A stretch of 24,754 nucleotides of DNA. Source: a virus. The position numbers and the translations under genes are program-made. Below the pieces are notes generated by a model that did no database searches, was not told where the DNA came from, and was given only the letters and a program-made list of their open reading frames with translations. The stretch spans positions 1 to 24,754 of the IMG/VR virus record IMGVR_UViG_3300025601_000113. One strand, 5' to 3'. This document shows positions 11,400 through 18,790 of this stretch, one piece after another; the first letter of the stretch is position 1; the number at the start of each line of letters is the position of its first letter.

Positions 11400-11612
11400 A
11401 TGTTAAACGAAATATACATAGTAATAACGGACCAAGCAGGCGATTCAATCGTTAATGTTAAAGCTACGATAGGTTCAGAAGAATGTAATGAGCTACTCGC
11501 CGAACCATATTTGCTACAAAGACTCGTAAGAGATGCAAAGGAATCAATAGAGATGGGAATAGAATTACAAAAGAAAGTGCCTTTAAACTTGGATGTAGAT
11601 TTAGATAACTAA
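11400..11612 (+). CDS. Hypothetical acidic protein (70 aa)
   Basis: The peptide starts MLNEIYIVITDQAGDSIVNVKATIG, then helical with ELLAEPYLLQRLVRDAKESIEM, and ends LNLDVDLDN. I chose the ATG at 11400 rather than the in-frame TTG at 11394. There is no Shine-Dalgarno sequence; the structured leader ends 11 nt upstream. Family unknown. As first gene of the plus-strand transcript it may be an early regulator. Confidence 0.55.
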   Translation: MLNEIYIVITDQAGDSIVNVKATIGSEECNELLAEPYLLQRLVRDAKESIEMGIELQKKVPLNLDVDLDN

Positions 11613-11616
11613 AAAG

Positions 11617-11733
11617 ATGGTTAAAAACTGCCAATACTGCAAAAAGGAAAAGTACCACGAGCCAGCACATAAACTACTGGGCATATACATTTGCTTGAAG
11701 TGTATTGATAGGATGATAAAGAATTTGATATGA
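11617..11733 (+). CDS. Mini zinc-ribbon protein (38 aa)
   Basis: The ATG at 11617 follows the previous stop by 4 nt. The peptide has NCQYCKKEK (Cys 5, 8) and YICLKCIDRM (Cys 26, 29), a CxxC-17-CxxC zinc ribbon, and a hydrophobic/basic end. Cysteine spacing this regular in so short a frame is unlikely by chance. Function is unknown. Confidence 0.5.
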   Translation: MVKNCQYCKKEKYHEPAHKLLGIYICLKCIDRMIKNLI

Positions 11734-11744
11734 CATTTCACACT

Positions 11745-11873
11745 ATGAAAATACTAATAGACTTTTCAATACTGGTCTTAATGGTCATGAATGTATTTTT
11801 TATGAAGGATACAAGGAAATCAAGGGTAATTACTATGATGATAATGGTCTTACTTTGGATATTGGTACTATAA
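11745..11873 (+). CDS. Tiny two-helix membrane protein (42 aa)
   Basis: It starts at ATG 11745 and ends at TAA 11871-11873. Two hydrophobic helices (about 3-20, LIDFSILVLMVMNVFFM, and about 29-42, ITMMIMVLLWILVL) flank a basic turn (KDTRKSR), so the loop should be cytoplasmic. Its size and topology resemble very small phage holin or membrane-effector proteins. It is far from the lysis genes, so that role is not assumed. Confidence 0.45.
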   Translation: MKILIDFSILVLMVMNVFFMKDTRKSRVITMMIMVLLWILVL

Positions 11874-12038
11874 ATGTTACAATTAGAATAATAATATCAG
11901 AGGAATTAACACCGCCCTCCTATCGAGCCTAGCCAGGCCTAAAGGATAAACGTATCGAGTTACTAGATAGCCTACGATAAGCTGATATGAATAACTCCAA
12001 TCCAATAGCTTCCCCTACCCCTACCCGGTGTTCAAGCT

Positions 12039-12104
12039 TTACGCGTAGGCAAGTTATAGGCAATCCGTAGGTAATCCGTAGGTAAGTTATAGGTAAGTTA
12101 TAGA
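12039..12104 (+). repeat. 11-bp iterons upstream of small terminase
   Basis: Five to six head-to-tail 11-bp units follow the pattern YAAKYYRTAGG: caagttatagg (12050), caatccgtagg (12061), taatccgtagg (12072), taagttatagg (12083), taagttataga (12094), with a partial unit before. Repeats of about one helical turn would line up protein sites on one face of DNA. The rest of 11874-12159 has short inverted and direct repeats (for example TATCGAG twice) but no gene. Confidence 0.8.
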
Positions 12105-12123
12105 CAAGTTGTCTTTAATGAGT

Positions 12124-12152
12124 TAGACAGTTAACTTACTATTAGGTATAAT
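12124..12152 (+). promoter_or_regulatory. Promoter TAGACA-17-TATAAT for terminase genes (predicted leaderless)
   Basis: The -35 TAGACA is at 12124-12129 and the -10 TATAAT at 12147-12152, with a 17-nt spacer. ATG 12160 begins 7 nt after the -10, so the mRNA should start at the codon. The iterons end 20 nt upstream. Confidence 0.7.
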
Positions 12153-12159
12153 ATACGGC

Positions 12160-12630
12160 ATGGCAAGTTCACCTATGAGGTATAAGAAGTTCTTAGAAGT
12201 ATTACCAAAGCATAATTATGTGGTTACTAAGGCAGCTAAAGAGGCAGGGTTTTCAGAACATACCTCTAACACACAACAGAAAAGGATATTAGCATCGGCT
12301 TTAAGGTATGAGTTAAATAGTAGAGAGGAAGAAGCAAAGGCTAAGTTAGTAGATACAAGTAAGTTAAATATCAAGGAAGTTAAGACAATGGCAGAACGTG
12401 TCGGAATTAGTAAGGATGATTTGATGGAGAACATTAAATGGCTAGCACAACAGGAAAAAGACCTATCTACAAGGTTAAAAGTAGTTAAGGCACTAGCAAA
12501 GGAATACTCAGTTGATTTAGGTGATGAAGAACAAGGTAAAACAGTTGTACCTATATTGAATGTAACTGTTAAGGAACGCAACGATGGCTCAACCAAGCCA
12601 CCATATGACATACCACAAGAGAATGATTAG
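12160..12630 (+). CDS. terS: Terminase small subunit
   Basis: The 156-aa protein's N-terminal part (about 1-55) has RYKKFLEVLPKHNYVVTKAA, KEAGFSEHTS and a QQKRILASALRY helix, the helix-turn-helix of phage small terminases (resembling HTH domains that detect tandem sites). A helical middle (LDTSK-to-LSTRLKVVKALAKEY) for oligomerisation follows, with a disordered tail ending KPPYDIPQEND. It lies directly before the large terminase. TerS recognises the packaging site; the 11-bp iterons 60 nt upstream are a natural candidate. There is no Shine-Dalgarno sequence; the leaderless promoter supports ATG 12160. Confidence 0.78.
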   Translation: MASSPMRYKKFLEVLPKHNYVVTKAAKEAGFSEHTSNTQQKRILASALRYELNSREEEAKAKLVDTSKLNIKEVKTMAERVGISKDDLMENIKWLAQQEKDLSTRLKVVKALAKEYSVDLGDEEQGKTVVPILNVTVKERNDGSTKPPYDIPQEND

Positions 12631-12782
12631 CCCGTGTCGCACAATATACATTGTCGGTAGTTAAACGAGGGCTATACGGGGGGGGTACGGTATCACCACT
12701 TATTCTGTGGCGAATTAGATATAAATAGCCCCCTCCCCAAAATCACCAAAATCACTTTTTATAACACAATACAAACAATATC
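12631..12782 (+). other. Intergenic region with G8 tract and C-rich tract (cos candidate)
   Basis: A run of eight G (12678-12685) and a C5-T-C4 tract (12729-12738) can pair across a loop of about 43 nt that holds a smaller CCAC/GTGG hairpin. Both tracts are unusual in this AT-rich genome. Cohesive-end sites often lie beside terminase genes, so this is a possible cos, or a structured terminator-like RNA. Unproven. Confidence 0.3.
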
Positions 12783-14231
12783 ATGTCAAACAACAACGAA
12801 TGGTCAGCATGGGAAGCACTAGGAAAGAGATGGCTTGATGGAGAGGTTGATATTGAGGATTTTAATGGTGTGAAGTTAAATGCTAAGCAGTTAGATTTCG
12901 TTAATTCTAAGGAGAGATATACTTTGGTTTGTGGAGGGTTTGCTTCTGGTAAGACTACTGGGTTTATTATTAAGTTATATTTATTGAGTGTATTCTTTCC
13001 TGGTAATCGTATCCTGTTAGGGAGGAAGAGTAGGCAGGATGTTGAGAGGGCTACTTTGCCGGATATTATGGATATATTTCCTTCTGGTACTTTTATTCAT
13101 AAGGTTGGTCCTGGAAAGATTGTGTTTGCTAATGGTAGCGAGATTATATTTTTTGGGCTGGATGCTTTGCAGGCTGGGGCAGGGCAGGATATTAAGAAAG
13201 CGGAACAGGCGATTAAGTCTTTGAACTTAGGAGCTGTGTTTATTGACCAGTTGGAGGAGATTGAGATGAGGGTGTTTGATGGGTTGTCGGGTCGTCTAAG
13301 AAGGAATGTACCTTTTCAGCAAATGAACTTCACTACTAACCCAGCCAATTTCTGGGCTTATGATTATTTTAAGGTTAATCCAAGACATGGGACTAAGCTG
13401 ATTGAAACCTCTATGCTGGATAATAAGGAGAACCTTAGTCCTGATTTCATTACGGATATGTTATCTAAGCCGAAGAGGTATGTGGATAGATATGTTCATG
13501 GTATTTGGAGTCCTGATACTTTGGTTGAGGGTGGGGTATTTGATGATGAGCATATAAAATATCAAGATTTGCATACTAGGAAGGCTGTTAGGGTATTGGA
13601 TGGGATTGAGATATGGGAAGAGCCTAAGCTCAATGAGTATCAGATAGGGGTAGACCCATCTACTGGAGCTAATGACCCATGTGGTATTAAAGTAGTCAAT
13701 AAGGATACCGGGGAGCTTGTAGCGTCTTATAAAGGCTATGTACCGACTAATGTACAGGTAGAGAAGACCGTTCAGTTGGCTATGATGTATTCTTTATCTA
13801 AGAAGCCTTTAGTTGTCCCTGAGATTACTGGGATAGGGGAGGCGTTTGTAAATGATTTGAAAAAAATCTACGATAGGATTTACGAAAGGGAAATATTTGA
13901 CCAGAGAGAACGAAAGAATACCAAGAAGCTAGGATTCTCTACAAACTTTTCATCTAAGAATCTTTTGATTGAACACATGAGGACATTGTTTGATAAAAAG
14001 TTCCCAGTTATTAGAGATTCTGTAACTGTAGATGAAATGAAAGTGTTTATTTATTCTAATGAGGCTCAGAAAAAAGGTGCGGGAGCTCAGAATGGTTATC
14101 ATGATGACCAGTTGATGTCCACGATGCTCGCTTACTGGAATATTCAACCTATCACTGTTCGAGAGAGGAATATGCTTGACAGGGAAGTTAGACAAAAAAA
14201 GACAAAGGTGGTAAAATATATTTACAATTAA
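12783..14231 (+). CDS. terL: Terminase large subunit
   Basis: This 482-aa protein has Walker A GGFASGKTT (51-59), Walker B VFIDQLEEI (152-160, Asp 155 with catalytic Glu next to it), and TTNP (184-187, coupling motif). Its C-terminal RNase H-like nuclease carries IGVDPSTG (Asp 291), VVPEITG (Glu 347) and GYHDDQLMSTMLAYW (Asp 441/442). These are all the parts of a DNA-packaging motor: the ATPase pumps DNA into the prohead through the portal and the nuclease cuts the concatemer. Length is usual for the family. The gene is flanked by small terminase and portal. The 85 nt after its stop hold no clear gene. Confidence 0.95.
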   Translation: MSNNNEWSAWEALGKRWLDGEVDIEDFNGVKLNAKQLDFVNSKERYTLVCGGFASGKTTGFIIKLYLLSVFFPGNRILLGRKSRQDVERATLPDIMDIFPSGTFIHKVGPGKIVFANGSEIIFFGLDALQAGAGQDIKKAEQAIKSLNLGAVFIDQLEEIEMRVFDGLSGRLRRNVPFQQMNFTTNPANFWAYDYFKVNPRHGTKLIETSMLDNKENLSPDFITDMLSKPKRYVDRYVHGIWSPDTLVEGGVFDDEHIKYQDLHTRKAVRVLDGIEIWEEPKLNEYQIGVDPSTGANDPCGIKVVNKDTGELVASYKGYVPTNVQVEKTVQLAMMYSLSKKPLVVPEITGIGEAFVNDLKKIYDRIYEREIFDQRERKNTKKLGFSTNFSSKNLLIEHMRTLFDKKFPVIRDSVTVDEMKVFIYSNEAQKKGAGAQNGYHDDQLMSTMLAYWNIQPITVRERNMLDREVRQKKTKVVKYIYN

Positions 14232-14316
14232 AAAAAGAGTTCTTCAAGAGCCTTAATTCCATCTGAGTTACACTTCAACAAGAAAAAACATACAAGCTTA
14301 CTACTCTGATGTAGAA

Positions 14317-16011
14317 ATGCCGGGGGGTTATTCACATAATATACCTGAGACACTTAAGCTAATAGACCTATATTACAACTCTCAATTTAAGACTGGTAAG
14401 TATGACGACCTAGGATTCCGCAAATTCTTCTTTAATGTAGTTAAACCAGCTTGTGATATAGCAACAAAGTTCGTAGATTTAGACACTAAGGACATTATTT
14501 TGACACCTGAATCTGACCAGTCAGAGTTTAAGGTGTGGTTTCTACAGAAAAAGCTAAAGCAGTATCTAAAAAATGAGAATTTCGGAACTTTATTAAACGA
14601 AATCTCTTTTGACTATCCTAAATATGGTTCAGTAATAATTAAAAAGGTAAAAAACACCTGGGAAAAGGTAAATATCCAAAATATCCGTATACACCCTAGT
14701 GCAAAGAGTGTCGCAAAATCTCCTTTTGTGTATGAACTCATAACAATGTCTCGAGGAGAGATTGAAAACATGAAATGGGAGAAAGATTCTGTTAAAGAGT
14801 TGCTTAATTCATCAGATGATGAGGATTTTGTAGTTTACGACTGCTATGCCCGTAACGGTTCTAAATGGGAACGCTATATTACAGGAAATCTTTTTGATAG
14901 AAAGACCAAAGGAGGTACTGTTCGTGGTACAGAAGCAGATTTGAATGACGAATCTAACGATTTTATTGATGGAATTACTTTGTTTGAGGAAGAAGATGCT
15001 AAATTGCCATATCGTGAGCTTTCTTGGGAGAAAGTACCAGGTCGCTGGTTAGGTTTTGGTTTTGTTGAGTATCTTGAGGAAAATCAGGTAGCCATTAACG
15101 AAGCTGAGAACCTGGAGCGTGCCGGATTGAAATTCACTTCACTAAAACTATATCAATCACGAGATAGTGACCTCAAAGGTGCTAACCTCCTAACAGGAAC
15201 ACAGAACGGGGATATATTAACCCCTAACTCAGAAATCACTGCAGTTGCTATGGAAGAAAGGAATCTTGGTGCATTTAATAATACAAGAAACAACTGGTCT
15301 ACAAATACAGAGCGAAAAACATTCACATCTGACATAACATCTGGTGCAAACCTCCCTTCTAGAACTCCATTAGGTGTAGCAAACCTCCAAGCTTCATTTG
15401 CGACATCATATTTTGAACTTAAGCGTGAAAACTACGGTCTTTTCATAAAAGAATTAACTCTAAATGACCTTTTGCCTGACTGTGTCAAACAATCAGCAAA
15501 AGAACACACACTCACCTTCTCCGGTTCAGAAGCTGATGGAGATAAGCTAGATAAAGCAGTTGCAGAAATCCTAGTAGCAGATGCAACAATAAACTATGCA
15601 GAGAAACATGGCTTCTATCCTGACAAGGCTCAGAGAGATGAAGCGAAAACTCGTATTCTCTCAGAACTAGGTAAAAAACAGAATCGTTACTACGATATTC
15701 CAAAAGACTTCTACAAGTCAGCTAAATATACGGTTGATGTGAACATTACAGGAGAATCTATTGACAATGGTACTCGCTCTCAGATTGTACAGCTTGCTTT
15801 GCAGATTGTAGGTCAGAATCCTGGAGTATTACAACCTAACTCCCCTTCTCGTTCACTTCTCTTCTATCTTCTATCACTTGGAGGAATCTCCCCTGCTGAA
15901 CTTAACCTAACTGAGGACCAGCCACAGCAAGGACAACAGCCACAGGTCGGAGGGTCTCTGGCTTCCCCACAAGCGGTTCAAGGACTTAGTCAAGTATCAC
16001 AAACAGTATAA
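14317..16011 (+). CDS. Portal protein
   Basis: This 564-aa protein lies between large terminase and a scaffold/capsid pair. It has the mixed helical layout of portals (for example KLPYRELSWEKVPGRWLGFGFVEYLEENQVAINEAENL, given in parts, around 230-265, then helices with TRNNWSTNTERKTFTSDITS near the crown/wing) and a Gln/Pro-rich C-terminal tail (EDQPQQGQQPQ). The portal ring is the DNA entry channel and head-tail joint. The start is uncertain: the frame is open back to a stop at 14254, and those codons (SYTSTRKNIQAYYSDVE) look natural, but no ATG, GTG or TTG occurs. The stop overlaps the next ATG (TAATG). Confidence 0.85.
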   Translation: MPGGYSHNIPETLKLIDLYYNSQFKTGKYDDLGFRKFFFNVVKPACDIATKFVDLDTKDIILTPESDQSEFKVWFLQKKLKQYLKNENFGTLLNEISFDYPKYGSVIIKKVKNTWEKVNIQNIRIHPSAKSVAKSPFVYELITMSRGEIENMKWEKDSVKELLNSSDDEDFVVYDCYARNGSKWERYITGNLFDRKTKGGTVRGTEADLNDESNDFIDGITLFEEEDAKLPYRELSWEKVPGRWLGFGFVEYLEENQVAINEAENLERAGLKFTSLKLYQSRDSDLKGANLLTGTQNGDILTPNSEITAVAMEERNLGAFNNTRNNWSTNTERKTFTSDITSGANLPSRTPLGVANLQASFATSYFELKRENYGLFIKELTLNDLLPDCVKQSAKEHTLTFSGSEADGDKLDKAVAEILVADATINYAEKHGFYPDKAQRDEAKTRILSELGKKQNRYYDIPKDFYKSAKYTVDVNITGESIDNGTRSQIVQLALQIVGQNPGVLQPNSPSRSLLFYLLSLGGISPAELNLTEDQPQQGQQPQVGGSLASPQAVQGLSQVSQTV

Positions 16012-16250
16012 TGAAACTAACAGAACAAGACATAAAGGTATTTAAGTCAATTTCAGGTACTGAAACAGGTAACTGGCTAGTTGATTATTCAGAAAGACTC
16101 GTGTCTCATATCTGCGATGCAAGAAATATGACCGATGAGGATTCAAAAGAATCAGTCGTTAAAGCATCTAAGATAATCGAAGAACATCTGATAAACAAGA
16201 TTAAAAATACAAGCAAACCAAAGTCAGTAGAAGTGAATCCGTACAATTAA
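16011..16250 (+). CDS. Small hypothetical protein between portal and scaffold (79 aa)
   Basis: The protein is helical and charged: KLTEQDIKVFKSISGTETGNWLVDYSERLV, then KESVVKASKIIEEHLINKI, ending KSVEVNPYN (stated in parts). I recognise no family. It is coupled to the portal stop (TAATG). Small genes at this place often encode head-assembly accessories, but that is context only. Confidence 0.65.
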   Translation: MKLTEQDIKVFKSISGTETGNWLVDYSERLVSHICDARNMTDEDSKESVVKASKIIEEHLINKIKNTSKPKSVEVNPYN

Positions 16251-16309
16251 AAAAGCAGAGGCAGGCAAACCTCTATAAAAACCTAGTTATAAATATAAGG
16301 ATAAAACCT

Positions 16310-16882
16310 ATGAATGAAAATAAAGTACAGGAAGTTGTCCCTGATGTAGAAAATGACAATGACGACATTATTGTAGTCGATGAATTTGATACAGAAGCTC
16401 TAAAGAGCAACCTAAAAACAACCATCGCAAAAAAACAACAGTGGCGAGAAAAAGCAAGGAAAAAAGACGATGAAATTGCATCTCTTAAAGCCGAGCTGGA
16501 AAAAAGTAAACCAACATTAAAAGAAGAGGAGAAGCCTAAGGAAACAGTGCCACAAGCATTGGACTCAGACATTATCGCTGATAACCTAGATGTTTTGCGT
16601 AATCTATCTTCGGAAGAATACAGTGAGCTTCGTTCAGAAGCCAAAGATTTAGGAGTTGACCCTATTAAATACATTAAAAGTAAATCAGGTCAATCTCACC
16701 TTAAAGAGTATCGCGAAGTGAATAAGTCAAATGAAGCGACTCCGTCACCATCTGGAAGAATCCCAACATACAACGGCAAACCTGTTCATGAAGTTCTAAA
16801 AGACTCCAACGCCTCAGCAGAGGACAAACAGAAAGCTTTTGAATCAAGATTCCGAAAGACTGGTGTTAATTCATCACAGTAA
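16310..16882 (+). CDS. Capsid scaffolding protein
   Basis: This 190-aa protein is highly charged, with an acidic N-terminus (VPDVENDNDDIIVVDEFD), a long coiled-coil-like Lys/Glu helix (about 48-85, KKQQWREKARKKDDEIASL, KAELEKSK), an acidic middle and a basic C-terminal end (RFRKTGVNSSQ). This composition, its size and its place directly before the major capsid gene are those of phage scaffolding proteins, which shape the procapsid and leave before packaging. AAGGA lies about 8 nt before the ATG. No protease is visible near it, so it is presumably released intact. Confidence 0.75.
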   Translation: MNENKVQEVVPDVENDNDDIIVVDEFDTEALKSNLKTTIAKKQQWREKARKKDDEIASLKAELEKSKPTLKEEEKPKETVPQALDSDIIADNLDVLRNLSSEEYSELRSEAKDLGVDPIKYIKSKSGQSHLKEYREVNKSNEATPSPSGRIPTYNGKPVHEVLKDSNASAEDKQKAFESRFRKTGVNSSQ

Positions 16883-16914
16883 CCCCCGAATAAATAAAGG
16901 GCTACTAAACCATT

Positions 16915-17844
16915 ATGGCTGTTACCACAGACCCATTCACAAGTACAGATTTAGCCTCAGTTATTAGCGAAACTTGGACAACTATTGTTAACGAAAAAAC
17001 TTTCGATGACGCAGTTCTCTCAAACTTCGTAACTGACCTATCATCTTTCGCTACAGAAGGCTCAGACATTTTTCATGTACCTGACTTCTATACCAACGCT
17101 TTGACAGTTTCTACTCAGTCGACACAAGGAGCTGAAATCACTACTGCAGGACCTGCAACAGTTGATACAACTCTAGCTATCAACACACATGAGTATGTAG
17201 CTTGGATTATCGGAGATAAAGACTTGCAGCAAATTGCTTCTAAGTACAATGTAAACGAAGTTTACGCTCGAGAAGCAGTTAGTTTGCTCGTTGAATCATT
17301 GGAGTCAGCTATTGCTGGACTCTGGTCAAGTGTTACAACTAACACTATCGGAGATACTGCAACAGTTCTTGCCGATGCTGAAATCCGTCAGGCGATTGAA
17401 TCACTTGAATCATTGAAATACCGACTATCAGAGTGTGCGTTCTTCGTTCACCCTTATATCTTCTGGAATCAACTTCATGCAATTACTAAGTACTACCAAC
17501 AGTATTCTGTTTCTTCAACAGGAGAAGGTATGGTAATGACTGGTAACTTCGGAAGTACTTCAGGATATAAAATGAACTACAAAGGAACACTTTATGGTAT
17601 TCCAGTATTCACAACTACTGTTATCGTTTCAGGTCTTCAGACATATCGAAACCTTTTGCTCCATAAGAGTGCATTTGGCTTCGCTGTTCAGACTAAGGGC
17701 GGAAACAGAGTTCGAGTTCAGATGGAAAATCAACTTCGCAACCTCGGTATGCTTGCAGTCGTAGACATGATTTACGGTGTAGCTGTATTGAGAGAAGAAG
17801 CTGCTGTTCTATTGAACGGTTCGTCTGCTTTCATCGGTTCATAG
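16915..17844 (+). CDS. Major capsid protein (HK97-fold family)
   Basis: This 309-aa protein has an N-arm (TDPFTSTDLASVISETWTTI), DDAVLSNFVTDLSSFATEGSD, an AINTHEYVAWIIGDKDLQQ segment (E-loop to P-domain), a long spine-like helix (EVYAREAVSLLVESLESAIAGL), AFFVHPYIFWNQLH, a YGIPVFTTT element and C-terminal RVRVQMENQL...VVDMIYGVAVLREEAAVLL. The order of segments, V-H-P-x-x-F/W and G-I-P-V-F-T-T-T are common in HK97-type capsid proteins of metagenomic phages. It follows the scaffold by 32 nt and is closed by a strong terminator 26 nt after its stop, which fits high, separate expression. Confidence 0.9.
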   Translation: MAVTTDPFTSTDLASVISETWTTIVNEKTFDDAVLSNFVTDLSSFATEGSDIFHVPDFYTNALTVSTQSTQGAEITTAGPATVDTTLAINTHEYVAWIIGDKDLQQIASKYNVNEVYAREAVSLLVESLESAIAGLWSSVTTNTIGDTATVLADAEIRQAIESLESLKYRLSECAFFVHPYIFWNQLHAITKYYQQYSVSSTGEGMVMTGNFGSTSGYKMNYKGTLYGIPVFTTTVIVSGLQTYRNLLLHKSAFGFAVQTKGGNRVRVQMENQLRNLGMLAVVDMIYGVAVLREEAAVLLNGSSAFIGS

Positions 17845-17860
17845 TCTTAACTTTAAAAAG

Positions 17861-17906
17861 TTATCAACAGCCACCTCTTGCGAGGTGGTTTTTGATTATG
17901 TATAAT
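17861..17906 (+). promoter_or_regulatory. DnaA-box-like promoter module, copy 4 (plus strand)
   Basis: TTATCAACA (17861-17869) sits 17 nt before the -35 TTGCGA (17878-17883), as the DnaA box does in the three minus-strand modules; the spacer is 17 nt and the -10 TATAAT is at 17901-17906. ATG 17915 follows the -10 by 8 nt, so the mRNA is predicted leaderless. Confidence 0.7.
17871..17893 (+). terminator. Terminator after the capsid gene with promoter -35 in its loop
   Basis: CCACCTC (17871-17877), loop TTGC, GAGGTGG (17882-17888), T5 (17889-17893). The loop and the first bases of the 3' arm form TTGCGA, the -35 of the following promoter. Confidence 0.88.
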
Positions 17907-17914
17907 GTATATAT

Positions 17915-18262
17915 ATGAATCCTAAAGGAAGACCTAGAGTCTCGAGCAGAATCTATTTTTTTGAAAAGGAAGACGGTGCTATATTTCCTATAGACGGAGA
18001 TAAAGAAGCATGGAAGCAGTACGCACATCCACGCTGTCTTTATGTTGGAGAAAAACCTCCAAGACTAATAGGAACATCTGACGGTAAACAGTTCAATACC
18101 AAAGTGGCTGAAGCTAATCTGGTGGCAAAGACAGATATGGAAGGAGCAAAGAAAATAATTTCTGATGCTATGTTGGAAGAAATAGAAATTGCACGCAAAA
18201 CAGTTGTTCCTCCACCGAACCATGACCGAATGGATAATCGTGGGAATCCATCACAATTCTAA
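17915..18262 (+). CDS. Small virion-region protein (115 aa)
   Basis: It starts MNPKGRPRVSSRIYFFEKEDGAIFPIDGDKEAWKQYAHP (in parts), basic then with a W-x-x-Y segment and RLIGTSDGKQF, and a helical acidic region before a Pro-rich end. I do not recognise the family. As the first gene after the capsid terminator it could be a head-decoration or head-completion protein, or an RNA-binding regulator. The end overlaps the next start as TAATG. Confidence 0.65.
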   Translation: MNPKGRPRVSSRIYFFEKEDGAIFPIDGDKEAWKQYAHPRCLYVGEKPPRLIGTSDGKQFNTKVAEANLVAKTDMEGAKKIISDAMLEEIEIARKTVVPPPNHDRMDNRGNPSQF

Positions 18263-18603
18263 TGACACAAGAACAAGTAAATAAAGTTTTAAGAGAAATA
18301 CAAGCTAGTGTTCCAGAAAATCTAAGGAAGGCTGTTTATCATGAAGAAGAAGCAACTCCGACAATGAAAATGGTTATGGAGGAAGCTTTAACTTCCGATA
18401 AAGTCCGCCCTGAGTTAAAAGAAAAGATACAAAACCTTTACGATGCTGGCGAATTTTCAAGAACCAAAACTATTGAAAATCAAAAGGTCGCAAAGCAGAT
18501 TGATAATTATGTTAATCGAGAGATTAAGAAAGCTATCAAAGCCGGGCGTTTACCAAGAAAATTATATTTAAATGATGAAAAAACCAATACAAAAGAAGAT
18601 TAA
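18262..18603 (+). CDS. Small hypothetical helical protein (113 aa)
   Basis: This all-helical, charged protein reads EQVNKVLREIQASVPENLRK, a HEEEATPTMKMVMEEAL segment, then LKEKIQNLYDAGEF and IDNYVNREIKKAIKAGRLPRK. It has no membrane segment and no motif I can name. It is coupled at both ends: TAATG with the previous gene and a 32-nt overlap with the next. Possibly virion-associated. Confidence 0.65.
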   Translation: MTQEQVNKVLREIQASVPENLRKAVYHEEEATPTMKMVMEEALTSDKVRPELKEKIQNLYDAGEFSRTKTIENQKVAKQIDNYVNREIKKAIKAGRLPRKLYLNDEKTNTKED

Positions 18604-18790
18604 GGAAGTTATAGAAGACCTTGAGAATAAATATGCTACTAATTATGTGGCTAAAAAAGAACTCGATGCTGTATTAGAACCTAATGGAGAACAAAGAAAA
18701 CAAATAGATGCTTGTACTCGTAACATGGAAAAGGCTTTAGAGAAAATAACATGGTACAAAGAACTTCTGAAATTAGAATCATCGGAATAG
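18572..18790 (+). CDS. Small coiled-coil protein (72 aa)
   Basis: It starts at two tandem ATGs (18572, 18575). The sequence (KPIQKKIKEVIEDLENKYA, then QRKQIDACTRNMEKALEKIT and KELLKLESSE) is mostly helix with heptad spacing. Overlaps of 32 nt upstream and 40 nt downstream mean dense packing. No function is assigned. Confidence 0.6.
   Translation: MMKKPIQKKIKEVIEDLENKYATNYVAKKELDAVLEPNGEQRKQIDACTRNMEKALEKITWYKELLKLESSE

Noticed and set aside
16250-16280. Terminator after the 79-aa gene
   Set aside because: AGAGG/CCTCT hairpin exists but no T run follows on the plus strand.
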